A DNA stretch of 64,000 bases. Source: DUPU01 sp050952465. GTDB taxonomy: Bacteria > Bacillota > Dehalobacteriia > Dehalobacteriales > Dehalobacteriaceae. The notes beneath the pieces were generated by a model. That model searched no databases. It had not been told where the DNA came from and saw nothing but the letters and a program-made list of their open reading frames with translations. Positions within the stretch are counted from its first letter, which is position 1; each line of letters starts with the position of its first letter. The DNA lies in assembly GCA_050952465.1 (NCBI GenBank), contig JBMNKZ010000007.1:310001-374000 (forward strand), in the 5' to 3' direction. Position numbers and translations under genes: made by a program. Below are positions 26,263-35,165 of this stretch, piece by piece.

Positions 26263-26359
26263 ACGAGTTCTTAGCGGATAAACAGACGACATTTTGAACA
26301 AATTTATTTTAGTTAGAATAATATTAGATTTTAATAAAATAATGTAAATCACCTCCCAG

Positions 26360-26399
26360 AAGAACAAGGGACTGTTGCAACAGTCCCTTGTTCTTTTAT
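26360..26399. terminator. Bidirectional terminator between the permease and clpB
   Basis: An uninterrupted 36-base palindrome (18-bp stem) at 26360-26395 is followed by TTTTATTTT on the plus strand. The minus strand has TTCTT after it and clpB ends just beyond, so it probably serves both. Confidence 0.88.
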
Positions 26400-26417
26400 T
26401 TTGTTTTTATTTCACTA

Positions 26418-29021
26418 TTACCAATTTAGTTTTAGTTCTTCTCCATCGCTATCTATAATTATCTTAGCTCCATCCATAATTTTACCTCCGATTAAAGCCC
26501 GGGCAATCAATGTTTCCACCTGGCGTTGAAGGAACCTTTTCAAAGGTCTCGCTCCATAAACCGGGTTAAAACCTCCTTTAATAATATAATCCACAGCTTG
26601 AGAAGTAAGATGCAAGGAAATGTGACGGTCTTCCAACCGTTTCTGTAATTCCTCTATTAATAATCCGACAATCTTCCCAATTTCCTCCTGGGTAAGAGGC
26701 TTGAAAAATATTATATCATCCACCCGGTTTAAAAACTCCGGGCGAAAATGCACTCTAAGTTCCCCCATCACCTGCTCCCGGGCGGATTCTAAGATTTGAC
26801 CCAGTTGATCAATCCCATCCAAAAGATAAGACGAACCAATATTTGAGGTCATAATGATAATGGTATTTTTAAAGTCCACCGTCCGGCCTTGAGAATCAGT
26901 GATCCGCCCGTCATCCAGCACCTGTAAAAGTATATTGAAGACATCCGGATGAGCCTTTTCTATTTCATCAAAGAGAAGTACCGAGTAAGGTTTTCTCCGA
27001 ACTGCCTCAGTTAATTGCCCGCCTTCATCATAGCCGATATAACCGGGAGGAGCACCAATCAACCTCGATACAGCATGCTTTTCCATATACTCGCTCATGT
27101 CAATCCTGACCATGCTATTTTCCGAATCAAATAAGGTTTCGGCAATGGTTTTGGCAAGTTCGGTTTTTCCCACCCCAGTAGGTCCTAGAAAAATAAAGGA
27201 ACCGACCGGCCTTTTGGGGTCTTTAATCCCCGCCCTCGCCCTAAGAATGGCATCTGTTACCCGTTCTACAGCTTCATCCTGACCAACCACTCGCCGGTGC
27301 AGTATTTCCTCCAATCGTAATAGCTTTTCCCTTTCCCCTTCCACTAATTTAGTCAAGGGTATGCCCGTCCATCGAGAAATAATCCGGGCGATTTCTTCCT
27401 CGCTCACCTCTTCCCTGAGAAGCGGCGAATCCCCGCGCCGTTTTATAAATTTTTCTTCTTCTTCTTTTAACTTCTTTTCTAATTGAGGTAAACGGCCGTA
27501 TTTTAACTCCGCCGCCTTATTTAAGTCATACTCTCTTTCCGCCTGATTAATTTTTTGATGGGTTTCTTCTATTTCTTCCCGCAGCTTACTCACCTGCTGA
27601 ATGGCTTTCTTCTCGTTTTCCCACTGAGATTTCATAGAAACCATTTTTTCTTTTAAATCAGCTAATTCCTTTTGCAGGTGTTCCAAACGCTCAAGGCTCG
27701 CCCGATCCTTTTCTTTCTTTAAAGCTGCCTCTTCAATTTCCAGTTGCATTACTCGTCTATTAACCTCATCTAGCTCTGCAGGCATGGAGTCAATTTCCGT
27801 CCGTATTAGAGCACAGGCTTCGTCCACCAAATCAATAGCTTTATCCGGTAAAAATCGGTCCGTGATATAACGGTTAGATAAAACTGCTGCCGACACCAGG
27901 GCATTGTCATGGATTTTCACTCCATGAAAAACTTCAAAACGCTCCTTGAGCCCCCTTAAGATGGATACTGTGTCTTCCACATTAGGTTCATTCACTAATA
28001 CCGGTTGAAATCTCCTTTCCAGGGCAGCATCCTTTTCAATATTCTTCCGATACTCATCCAAGGTAGTTGCTCCGATACAATGGAGTTCTCCCCGGGCCAG
28101 CATCGGTTTTAACATGTTTCCTGCATCAATGGAGCCTTCTGCTTTACCCGCTCCTACAATGGTATGAATCTCATCGATAAAAAGTAGAATCTCCCCGTCA
28201 CTTTTCTTAATCTCTTGTAATACCGCTTTTAACCGTTCTTCAAATTCCCCCCGATACTTGGCCCCAGCCACCAAAGCACCCATATCTAAGGAAAAAATCT
28301 TTTTATCCTTTAATCCTTCAGGTACATCTCCCCGCACGATTCTGTGCGCTAAGCCCTCCACTATGGCCGTTTTTCCTACGCCCGGTTCTCCAATCAACAC
28401 CGGATTGTTCTTAGTTTTACGGGACAAAATCCGAATTACATGACGAATCTCCCCATCTCTGCCAATCACTGGATCTAATTTATTATTCCTGGCATCCTGA
28501 ACCAACTCATGGCCGTACTTAGTCAGGGCCTCATAGATATCCTCCGGGGTAGGGCTTAAAACCCGCTGATTTCCTCTGATTCCGGTCAAAGCATGAAGAA
28601 ATCTGTCCCTGGTAATATTAAATATCTGAAAAACCCGTCCTAAGCGACTGTCTCTTGCTTCATCAATCATCGCTAAAAACAGATGCTCCACCGAAATATA
28701 CTCATCCTTCAGCCGTTTCGCTTCATCCCCAGCTTTTACCAGGACGTTATTCACTGCACGGCTGACATAGATTTTTCCAGGTTCTTTCCCCGGCCCGGAC
28801 ACCCGGGGCTTACTCTCTAAAACTCTTTCCACCTCACGATGGAAGTTTTTAGGTTGAATATCCATAGCCGTTAAAATCCGGGGCAACAAGCCCTCCTCTT
28901 GTTCTAATAATGCAGCCAAAAGATGCTCCAAGTCTATTTCCGTATTACCGTACCTTAATGCCTTGGTTTCCGCCTGCTGTAATCCCTCCATAGATTTTTG
29001 AGTTAAACGGTTTAAATCCAT
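26418..29021 (-). CDS. clpB: ATP-dependent disaggregase ClpB
   Basis: ClpB rescues aggregated proteins with the DnaK system. The 867-residue product has two N-domain repeats, AAA-1 (GEPGVGKTA, LFIDEIHTIVGAG), the long coiled-coil middle domain at about 400-525 that separates ClpB from ClpC and ClpA, and AAA-2 (GPTGVGKTE, LLFDEIEKAHPDVF). It lacks the tripeptide for ClpP. The start is the ATG after AAGGGGG; a TTG two codons earlier is also open. The promoter overlaps a CtsR operator. Confidence 0.96.
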   Translation of the reverse strand: MDLNRLTQKSMEGLQQAETKALRYGNTEIDLEHLLAALLEQEEGLLPRILTAMDIQPKNFHREVERVLESKPRVSGPGKEPGKIYVSRAVNNVLVKAGDEAKRLKDEYISVEHLFLAMIDEARDSRLGRVFQIFNITRDRFLHALTGIRGNQRVLSPTPEDIYEALTKYGHELVQDARNNKLDPVIGRDGEIRHVIRILSRKTKNNPVLIGEPGVGKTAIVEGLAHRIVRGDVPEGLKDKKIFSLDMGALVAGAKYRGEFEERLKAVLQEIKKSDGEILLFIDEIHTIVGAGKAEGSIDAGNMLKPMLARGELHCIGATTLDEYRKNIEKDAALERRFQPVLVNEPNVEDTVSILRGLKERFEVFHGVKIHDNALVSAAVLSNRYITDRFLPDKAIDLVDEACALIRTEIDSMPAELDEVNRRVMQLEIEEAALKKEKDRASLERLEHLQKELADLKEKMVSMKSQWENEKKAIQQVSKLREEIEETHQKINQAEREYDLNKAAELKYGRLPQLEKKLKEEEEKFIKRRGDSPLLREEVSEEEIARIISRWTGIPLTKLVEGEREKLLRLEEILHRRVVGQDEAVERVTDAILRARAGIKDPKRPVGSFIFLGPTGVGKTELAKTIAETLFDSENSMVRIDMSEYMEKHAVSRLIGAPPGYIGYDEGGQLTEAVRRKPYSVLLFDEIEKAHPDVFNILLQVLDDGRITDSQGRTVDFKNTIIIMTSNIGSSYLLDGIDQLGQILESAREQVMGELRVHFRPEFLNRVDDIIFFKPLTQEEIGKIVGLLIEELQKRLEDRHISLHLTSQAVDYIIKGGFNPVYGARPLKRFLQRQVETLIARALIGGKIMDGAKIIIDSDGEELKLNW

Positions 29022-29117
29022 ATCCAAACCCCCTTATACTCATCACTATTTATACATTATTTAATTATAGCCCTACATATTTCCCAGGTAAAAACAGGGA
29101 TAATTCTCACTACTTAA

Positions 29118-29147
29118 AGTATATACCTAAGGTCAAAGTAGGTCAAT
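29118..29147 (-). promoter_or_regulatory. clpB promoter overlapped by a CtsR operator
   Basis: On the minus strand TTGACC and TATACT lie 17 bases apart. On the plus strand the same DNA reads GGTCAAAGTAGGTCAAT, a tandem heptad close to the CtsR consensus (GGTCAAA-N3-GGTCAAA, one mismatch), covering the -35 box. CtsR would therefore repress clpB at normal temperature. No CIRCE element is present. Confidence 0.8.
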
Positions 29148-29234
29148 AAATATGAAACTGCCTGAACCTTAAACAGGTTTAGTAACTAAAAAAAATAAAT
29201 GTAGTACATAATTACCCATTGTTTTTTTTTACCT

Positions 29235-29264
29235 TTGACACCCAAAAAAATATTAAGTTAAAAT
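29235..29264 (+). promoter_or_regulatory. Promoter of the membrane metallophosphoesterase gene
   Basis: TTGACA and TAAAAT are separated by 18 bases. The predicted start at about 29271 leaves only 17 bases before the first in-frame ATG, which has no ribosome site, supporting the later TTG start. Confidence 0.6.
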
Positions 29265-29353
29265 AAAACCAGGACAACCGTTTTGCCATGGTGAACATGT
29301 TTCATTTTGACAAGTCAAGGTGGTCCTTTTTCTTCAGAAAGGGAGGTAGAGCG

Positions 29354-30784
29354 TTGTCTAAACTCAAATACATCATGCGACAAGGGATTCTCGCCTCCGG
29401 TATATTATTTACATCCATTATTGGAATATTAGTTTTCATCTTCCTTTTTGGCGCAGCCTCATTTAGAATTTATGACTTAACCTGGAAGGTTTTCGTCCAA
29501 CCTTCAGTTGCAGGTAATACTATTCTGGAATTCCCCCCCTTTGGGAGTTTGATCGCCCAAACCCATACCGGATTACTGGATGTGCATGTTCAGTTGGAAC
29601 AAATCGGCCCACAATTAGTAGAAAACACCGCTCTTTATTTTAATAATCAAACACAAATTATTGAGGACTTCCAAAGAAGCATTCCCCCCATGATGCGGAT
29701 TTTTTCCCTGCGCCTTTTTCTGGCGGGCTTAATGGGCGGAATCATCCTCTCTTTCTTAGTTTGGCGGCGAAAGTATAAAAGGGTGCTGGCAGCAGGCCTT
29801 TTATCCGCCCTCCTAATAAGTTCTGCCCTCTTTCAAGTTTATACTACCTTTAATACAGAGGCCTTCCGGGAACCCCAATATCACGGGGTAATTTCTGCTG
29901 CCCCCAACTTAATATCCTTTGCTAATAAATCTATCTCTAAAATCGGGAAAATTGGGGATCAGGCAAATCTTTTAATTGATAACGTAGAAAGTCTGGTGGC
30001 TAGCACCGATTCACTTACTAACATCCAAACCTTAAGTGAAGAGGGGATTGTTAAGAAAATTCTCTTAGTCAGCGACTTACATTCAAACCCAGTAGCCATT
30101 GAATTAATTAAATCTCTGATCTCTTCTTTTAATATTGATATGGTGATTGATGCCGGTGATTTAACGGACTTTGGCAGTTCCATAGAAACAAAAACGGCCC
30201 AGGCCATCAGCGACCTAGGCGTACCTTATATTTTTTCCCCCGGTAATCATGAAACGCCGGAAATGGTAAACTTTATGAGTGAACTGCCTCATGTTACCGT
30301 CTTAAAAAGCACTACGGCAGAAATCCAGGGTATCCACATTCTGGGTATTCCCGACCCTTTTTCCGTCTTTCCTGAGGTAGAGACTGATGATGCTGAACGG
30401 TGGCAGAAAATAATAAGAGATACAGCGGAAGCCGCAGAAAATATCATTAACTCAGAAGGGAGTCCCGATATTCTGGTAAGTCATAATCCGATAATCGCGA
30501 AACATATTAAGAATGCTCCGTCTTTAATTGTTAGCGGCCATACCCATAAACAGGGAAAGGAGACTCTAAAAAAGGGCAATTTACTTTTAAACCCAGGGAC
30601 AACCGGAGCTGCGGGACTGCGCGGCCTGTATTCCGAAGGCAGTATTCCTTATTCGGCGATTATTCTTCATTACCAAGTAGGGAAAGGTCCGTCGGCAGCT
30701 GACTTTATCCAATATGATCTCTTGACCCAACGTTTTTCCCTGGAGCGGCACTTAGAAAATGGAGAGAACCCTACCTTTCCTTAA
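29354..30784 (+). CDS. Polytopic metallophosphoesterase
   Basis: The chosen TTG start follows GGGAGGT and gives 476 residues. Three membrane segments (about 10-40, 118-137 and 145-167) precede a helical linker and a calcineurin-like phosphoesterase domain at about 235-460 with VSDLHS, DAGDLTDFG, SPGNHE, SHNP and SGHTHKQG. The soluble domain faces the outside if the first segment enters from the cytoplasm, but topology is not certain. Similar proteins occur in Clostridia without a known substrate. The 3' end overlaps the convergent gene by 14 bases. Confidence 0.8.
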   Translation: MSKLKYIMRQGILASGILFTSIIGILVFIFLFGAASFRIYDLTWKVFVQPSVAGNTILEFPPFGSLIAQTHTGLLDVHVQLEQIGPQLVENTALYFNNQTQIIEDFQRSIPPMMRIFSLRLFLAGLMGGIILSFLVWRRKYKRVLAAGLLSALLISSALFQVYTTFNTEAFREPQYHGVISAAPNLISFANKSISKIGKIGDQANLLIDNVESLVASTDSLTNIQTLSEEGIVKKILLVSDLHSNPVAIELIKSLISSFNIDMVIDAGDLTDFGSSIETKTAQAISDLGVPYIFSPGNHETPEMVNFMSELPHVTVLKSTTAEIQGIHILGIPDPFSVFPEVETDDAERWQKIIRDTAEAAENIINSEGSPDILVSHNPIIAKHIKNAPSLIVSGHTHKQGKETLKKGNLLLNPGTTGAAGLRGLYSEGSIPYSAIILHYQVGKGPSAADFIQYDLLTQRFSLERHLENGENPTFP

Positions 30785-31232
30785 GCAGAAAAAGGCAGCT
30801 CTTGTCTCCCTTGGCTAAACATAAAGGCCGCTCCATATCCACCCCAAAGGCATCATATAAGACATGGTCTATTTGGCAGTAAAGATAACCGATTTTTCTC
30901 CCCTTATCTCCCAACTCTGCCCAGGCATCTTGCATCGGGCAATGAGTAATCTCGTTAACATTATCCGGATTGTTTTCCCAGCCAATCCCGGGCATATCCC
31001 GTACAGTTCTATAAGTGTCAAGACAGTTAAGTTCCAGACCCAGCTCCTTTGCTTCTTCTTTCATGGCCATGACCCGAGCAGCACCAAATTTACCAATTGC
31101 CCGTAGGATAGCTTCCTCTCCCTTTTCTTCCCCTAATTGTTCCATCAATTCTTCTGCCAGATAAAAATACATTTTCGCCATTAGATGAGCAAAACGCACC
31201 ACCGGATCATCTGTACTTTTAATCCTCGTCAT
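30771..31232 (-). CDS. L-2-amino-thiazoline-4-carboxylate hydrolase-family protein
   Basis: The ATG behind GAAGGAGG gives 153 residues. The C-terminal half (THCPMQDAWAELGD, YLYCQIDHVLYDAFG, CLAKGDKSCLFLL) matches the ATC hydrolase family, which also contains many proteins of unknown activity in anaerobes. The conserved Cys and His residues of this part are seen; whether it hydrolyses ATC is not known. It overlaps the convergent metallophosphoesterase gene. Confidence 0.68.
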   Translation of the reverse strand: MTRIKSTDDPVVRFAHLMAKMYFYLAEELMEQLGEEKGEEAILRAIGKFGAARVMAMKEEAKELGLELNCLDTYRTVRDMPGIGWENNPDNVNEITHCPMQDAWAELGDKGRKIGYLYCQIDHVLYDAFGVDMERPLCLAKGDKSCLFLLKER

Positions 31233-31432
31233 GAAAATTCCTCCTTCTTCATAACTATACCACATCCTGTAATTAATTTCCTGGCCAATTTTTAGTCCTA
31301 AAATATTCCCGTTTACAAAATATAAAAATGCTCCTCCTTGAAGTAAACAGTTTTTATTATTACACTGTCTACCACAAGGGGAGCATATCAAAGCTCGGTT
31401 TTTCCGCGCTTCATCTTATGACTAAAAAAATA

Positions 31433-31594
31433 TTATTCCGTGATTTCAAAACTATCTTTATCTGCACCACAATCCGGGCAAACCCAATCTTCGGGCAAAT
31501 CTTCAAAATAAATCTTAGGCCTAATCCCATTGTCCATATCCCCCGTTTGTGGATCGTAAATATAGCCACACACTGAGCAACCCCATTTTTCCAT
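31433..31594 (-). CDS. Rubredoxin
   Basis: This 53-residue product starts with ATG behind AAAGGAG. The two knuckles that bind one iron are present: C6-SVCGYIYDP and WVCPDCGADKDSF near the end, each with the CxxC spacing, and the acidic centre typical of rubredoxins. It is a one-electron carrier used by anaerobes for oxygen and superoxide detoxification. It is a single-gene unit between yabG and the ATC hydrolase-like gene. Confidence 0.93.
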   Translation of the reverse strand: MEKWGCSVCGYIYDPQTGDMDNGIRPKIYFEDLPEDWVCPDCGADKDSFEITE

Positions 31595-31676
31595 CAGCAA
31601 TTCTCCTTTCTCCTTCTTTAGATATACTTAGCTTATTATAAGTGTTTAAAGAAATTTTATTCCTAATCACAATTTT

Positions 31677-32555
31677 TTAGTAGGGGGATTTTGGATATCC
31701 TAAGCGAAAACATCCTCGGGTCTCTATCCCTCCCACCCCTTCAATACCTGTGACAGTGTTTGATAAAACATCATTTAAAGTAAGAGTCTCCTTAATAGAA
31801 GTAAAAGCAATCTTTTCAACGATAAAGACCGGGTCAAAGATATGAATGAACACCCGCCTGGGCGAACTGGCAAAATTGGCTCCCGCTGCTAATAGCTCTT
31901 CATAATATGACTGACAGGCTCCGGCAAATATAACTAAATCGTCCCGGCCGGGCATAAATCGCCGGGCGGCTTTTACCGTTTCAATAAAATGTCGGGAGTT
32001 TCGATAATTATCCAAACTTTTAAAATCCTGAGCTTCTTTAATAAGGCCGTCATGTCCGGTAATTACCAAAATATCCGGTTGATATTTCTGGAGATAATAC
32101 AGAATTACCTTTGGTTGTTCCTTCTCCGGAATACAAAAACCATGGTTGGGAATCTTCAGCTTTCGGTAAGCGTCAAGACATTTATTTAAATACTCCTCAT
32201 CCCCGTCAATATGTAAAACACGACCAGGGATATCAAAGTATTCCTCCCCCTCAGGAAGGGCTAAGGCATTAGACCGCCAGGGTCCTCTACAGCGGATAGT
32301 TTTCCTATGTTCCAGCACATTTTTAACTTTTGCATTATTATGCAGTATATTTTCATTTCGATATCTGCAATAATCCAGCTCTACAATCTGAGTCAAATCC
32401 TCTAAAGGTGCATCTGCAATTAGCCTGATATCTACTCCCTTTAAGACGGCAATTATTTTTTTTTCCTGATTTTCATATATTGCTTTTACTCTAAAAATTA
32501 TATCACACCCATAGGATTTCCGTGCCACTATATCTCCGGGCTGAATATTAACCAT
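31677..32555 (-). CDS. yabG: Sporulation-specific protease YabG
   Basis: The 292-residue product shows YabG features: an N-terminal KOW-like part (QPGDIVARKSYGCDIIFRVK), LHIDGDEEYLNKCLDAYRKL, DILVITGHDGL, and the likely catalytic Cys in FAGACQSYYEELLAAGANFASSPRRVFIH. YabG trims spore coat proteins, and in clostridia also cortex-lysis proproteins. Start follows AAAGGTG. A sporulation-type -10 box lies upstream. In B. subtilis it is near ksgA, as here. Confidence 0.93.
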   Translation of the reverse strand: MVNIQPGDIVARKSYGCDIIFRVKAIYENQEKKIIAVLKGVDIRLIADAPLEDLTQIVELDYCRYRNENILHNNAKVKNVLEHRKTIRCRGPWRSNALALPEGEEYFDIPGRVLHIDGDEEYLNKCLDAYRKLKIPNHGFCIPEKEQPKVILYYLQKYQPDILVITGHDGLIKEAQDFKSLDNYRNSRHFIETVKAARRFMPGRDDLVIFAGACQSYYEELLAAGANFASSPRRVFIHIFDPVFIVEKIAFTSIKETLTLNDVLSNTVTGIEGVGGIETRGCFRLGYPKSPY

Positions 32556-32585
32556 GGACCCATCACCTTTCTGTCTATCTCCTTA

Positions 32586-32616
32586 TATAGTATGACCAAA
32601 CTCTTTTATTGGTGTG
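32586..32616 (-). promoter_or_regulatory. Sporulation sigma (E/K-type) promoter of yabG
   Basis: On the minus strand CATACTATA matches the -10 consensus CATANNNTA shared by sigma E and sigma K, and 16 bases upstream lies CACACC with the AC core of a sigma K -35. In B. subtilis yabG is sigma K-dependent. The match is to short consensus only. Confidence 0.55.
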
Positions 32617-32696
32617 ATGAAGTTTAATCTTAGGGCTCGCTTCAATTGGTGAGTACCGGAGGTATAAGAGGCTCCATATAATATATATATAACCAG

Positions 32697-32781
32697 GCGT
32701 TAGATGTCCCCCACCTCTGTAGGTGGGGGGTACCTTTTAGATTTTCAGGCGGCGGGCATATCTCCCGCCTCGTTGAAACGC
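32697..32781 (+). other. Structured GC-rich region upstream of the glycosyltransferase
   Basis: An outer 5-bp stem (GCGTT 32697-32701 with AACGC 32777-32781) encloses two strong hairpins: CCCCCACCT/AGGTGGGGG with a CTGT loop, and GGCGGG/CCCGCC with a 7-base loop. It stands out in an AT-rich spacer. It may be a leader RNA or the remnant end of an IS200/IS605-type element; neither can be decided. The remainder of the roughly 300-base gap holds the yabG promoter and an AT run. Confidence 0.45.
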
Positions 32782-32786
32782 ACTAA

Positions 32787-32833
32787 GGTAAGAAGTTTTT
32801 TACAACCGAAAAATTTTCCATCGTTACTTATAA
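32787..32833 (+). repeat. Imperfect direct repeat, left copy
   Basis: This stretch just upstream of the glycosyltransferase start resembles 33675-33724 just after its stop. Both share GAAAAATTTTCCA exactly and similar flanks (GGTmAGAA before, TTATAA after). The gene is thus bracketed by the two copies. Confidence 0.45.
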
Positions 32834-32853
32834 TGCCGGAAAGGATGAAGATC

Positions 32854-33660
32854 ATGTTTGCCGCTGTGGTACCTGCGCAAAATGAAAATATCAGAGTTAA
32901 GCAGGTCATCCAAAACCTGTTAAAACTACCTTTGGACTTAATTATTCCCGTAATCAATGGTTGCCGGGATGATACCTTAAAATTTTGCTTATCTTTAACT
33001 TCCCCTAAGATTTATACTCTCTACTCCGCTGTGTCACTTGGTATTGATGTTCCCAGAGCCGTAGGAGCGAATTTTGCATATACTCTAGGTGCCCATGGGA
33101 TCTTGTTTATTGACGGAGATATGAACGGGGATCTTACCTATCCCCTCAATCTGCTGATGCGGGCGGTAAAATCCGGGACTGATTGTGCTCTTACCAATTG
33201 TTATCCATATATATATGCTCGCCACCCTTTAACTAAAAAAGTTTTGAAATACCGGGAAATTCTAAATCGGAGAATTGGTTTGTTTCATCAATTAGGTTTA
33301 GCCAGTCCCTCTCACGGACCCCATGCCGTTTCCCGAAAGCTATTGGACAAAATCCCTATTGAATCCTTAGCGGTACCGCCTGTGGAAATGGCTTATGCCA
33401 AAATGGCCGGGTTAAAAATTGATGTGGCCGCCGCCATCTCTCACCATAAATTAGGCTCCCGTGATAAATCTCTAATCCACACCAAAATGGTTGCCCATAC
33501 CATTATCGGAGACTGTTTGGAGGCGCTTGCTGTTCTAAACGGAACTACCCGGCATCGAAGGGAAGGTGGGATTTCCTACGACGGATATAACCCTTGCCGT
33601 CGGTTTGACTTATTGAATGATTATTTGAAGTATCAACGTGGTATTCAGGTTTTTTACTAA
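32854..33660 (+). CDS. Family 2 glycosyltransferase-like protein
   Basis: The ATG nine bases after AAAGGA gives 268 residues (MFAAVVPAQNEN start); ATG codons three and seven codons earlier are possible. AAVVPAQNENIRV, INGCRDDTLKFC, GIDVPRAVGANFAYTLGAHGILFIDGDMNGD correspond to the nucleotide-sugar site and the acidic metal motif (DGD) of the GT-A fold. Catalytic base and acceptor motifs are not clear. Similar short transferases occur next to spore genes in Clostridia. Substrate is unknown. Confidence 0.75.
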   Translation: MFAAVVPAQNENIRVKQVIQNLLKLPLDLIIPVINGCRDDTLKFCLSLTSPKIYTLYSAVSLGIDVPRAVGANFAYTLGAHGILFIDGDMNGDLTYPLNLLMRAVKSGTDCALTNCYPYIYARHPLTKKVLKYREILNRRIGLFHQLGLASPSHGPHAVSRKLLDKIPIESLAVPPVEMAYAKMAGLKIDVAAAISHHKLGSRDKSLIHTKMVAHTIIGDCLEALAVLNGTTRHRREGGISYDGYNPCRRFDLLNDYLKYQRGIQVFY

Positions 33661-33674
33661 TTAAAGAGGCGAAA

Positions 33675-33724
33675 GGTCAGAAACCTTTTATAGAACTGAA
33701 AAATTTTCCACCATTGAGTTATAA
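33675..33724 (+). repeat. Imperfect direct repeat, right copy
   Basis: This is the partner of 32787-32833, starting 15 bases after the glycosyltransferase stop codon. See that entry for the shared core. Confidence 0.45.
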
Positions 33725-33814
33725 AACATCCTTTTGGTTAATAATAACATCCCAGGGAATATACACCTAATGAAATGTTTTCTCCCATCCGTTATAATAA
33801 TAACAACCGCCTAT

Positions 33815-33915
33815 TAAGAGTTCTTAGCGTTAGATGGAGTTATTACTCCACCTGACGGTTAGAAATCGTTATCCGGGAACTAACAGCTCTTAGATGCTAG
33901 TTATCGGATGAAAGA
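33815..33915 (+). ncRNA. Structured leader element, copy B (unknown family)
   Basis: The element starts with AAGAGTTCTTAGCG, forms a long hairpin (CGTTAGATGGAGT with ACTCCACCTGACG, one mismatch), continues through GGTTAGAAATCGTTATCC and ends with a hairpin (AACTA...TAGTT) and TATCGGATGAAAG. It aligns with copy A at 9690-9825 on the minus strand. It ends about 35 bases before the start of the SleB-type gene, in the sense orientation. No T-tract terminator follows, so any control may be on translation. Confidence 0.55.
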
Positions 33916-33948
33916 CCAGCTAGGCCTTATAATAGACAGGAGGTTAAA

Positions 33949-34878
33949 ATGAGCTTCAAAAAAAGTTTAATCATCACCGTTTTAGCAGGAATATTTTTTG
34001 TTTGGGGAACAGGACAAGCTTTAGCAGCCCAATACACGGTAAAGTCAGGGGATAGCCTTTATACCATCAGCCAAAAGTTTGGGACAACTGTAGCTACGCT
34101 AAAATCAACTAATGGTTTAAAAAGCAATACTATTTACCCCGGCCAGGTATTAACTGTACCTTCCGGTACCGGCACCTATGTAGTTAAATCAGGGGATAGT
34201 CTTTTTACCATCAGCCAACGATTTGGCACCACTGTTAGCAAGCTTCAGAGCATGAATGGCTTAAAATCGACATATCTTTATCCGGGACAAGTACTAAAAG
34301 TCCCCGCGTCAGGCTTTAACTATACGGTAAAGAAAGGGGATACTCTTTACTTATTGGCAAAGAGGTTTGGGGTAACCGTGGCCTCTATTAAATCAACCAA
34401 CGGCCTGAAAAGTGATTACTTATATATTGGGCAAAAACTAATCATTAATGGGTCTGCTGCATCGAGTAATACTGTGGCAAGCAGAAACTACTCCAGTGCA
34501 GCCCGAGGTGCAAGCAATTATTCCCGCAGTGAGGTAATGCTTTTGGCGCGATTGATTAACGGTGAATCCCGGGGTGAGTCCTACACAGGTCAAGTAGCTG
34601 TGGGAGGCGTGGTATTAAACAGGGTTGCAAGTCCGCTATTTCCTAACACTCTTTCCGGGGTGATTTATCAAAAAAATGAATTTTCTGTAGTTCTTGACGG
34701 GCAAATTAATCTTAGTCCCAGTCAAACTGCTATTAAGGCTGCGGAAGATGCCATGAATGGATGGGATCCATCCAATGGAGCTTTATATTATTGGAACCCG
34801 GCGAAGGCACCTAATAATAAATTCTTAAATTCCCGGCCCATTGTGGCAAGAATCGGCAATCATGTCTTTGCCAAGTAA
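33949..34878 (+). CDS. Spore cortex-lytic type hydrolase: three LysM plus SleB/CwlJ domain
   Basis: The 309-residue product has a signal peptide (about 1-26), three LysM repeats at about 27-71, 74-119 and 123-168, a Ser/Ala-rich linker and a Hydrolase_2 domain at about 195-309. The catalytic Glu is in ARLINGESRGE, followed by GQVAVGGVVLNRV and the FSVVLDGQ and ALYYWNPAKAPN motifs. SleB-type enzymes are lytic transglycosylases that break cortex peptidoglycan in germination. Start follows ACAGGAGG. It lies behind the structured leader. Confidence 0.9.
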   Translation: MSFKKSLIITVLAGIFFVWGTGQALAAQYTVKSGDSLYTISQKFGTTVATLKSTNGLKSNTIYPGQVLTVPSGTGTYVVKSGDSLFTISQRFGTTVSKLQSMNGLKSTYLYPGQVLKVPASGFNYTVKKGDTLYLLAKRFGVTVASIKSTNGLKSDYLYIGQKLIINGSAASSNTVASRNYSSAARGASNYSRSEVMLLARLINGESRGESYTGQVAVGGVVLNRVASPLFPNTLSGVIYQKNEFSVVLDGQINLSPSQTAIKAAEDAMNGWDPSNGALYYWNPAKAPNNKFLNSRPIVARIGNHVFAK

Positions 34879-35029
34879 GCAACTTGAAGGCGGTAAGAAG
34901 TCACCTTTTATATGCTAACTGCATATAAATAATTCACGAAGGCACTAGCTATTAATCCAACATTAACCTAAAAAAAGGTCTCCTTGAAAAGCAAGTCAGG
35001 GAACCTACTGGACACAAATGATAAAACAT

Positions 35030-35142
35030 GTTAATATTGGATCATGCAATCGAGATCAGGCGCTTAAAAAATGCGCCGGGCCTAACTTGGCAGCAGGTAA
35101 GCACCTGTGGGACTGAGCATTAAGTTCCTCAGGTGTTTTTTT
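35030..35142 (+). promoter_or_regulatory. Candidate NiCo (czcD) riboswitch
   Basis: Between sleB and the cation exporter lie GGCGCTTAAAAAATGCGCC (hairpin), GGCAGCAGG, GCACCTGTGGGACTGAG and a final terminator. A GC hairpin followed by conserved GCAG and GGGACTG blocks before a czcD-type gene is the layout I remember for the NiCo class. The last hairpin uses one strand of the putative aptamer, as expected for metal-controlled termination. Class assignment is from memory and moderate. Confidence 0.55.
35102..35142 (+). terminator. Attenuator terminator before the cation exporter gene
   Basis: CACCTGTGGGACT pairs with AGTTCCTCAGGTG (12 of 13 positions, one wobble) around GAGCATTA and is followed by seven Ts, 24 bases before the start codon. 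Confidence 0.85.
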
Positions 35143-35165
35143 ATAAAAACTTGGGAGGAAAAATT

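Noticed and set aside
33815..33915. Cyclic-di-GMP or similar known riboswitch
   Set aside because: The conserved blocks of GEMM-I, c-di-GMP-II, THF and guanidine classes do not match; listed as unknown instead.
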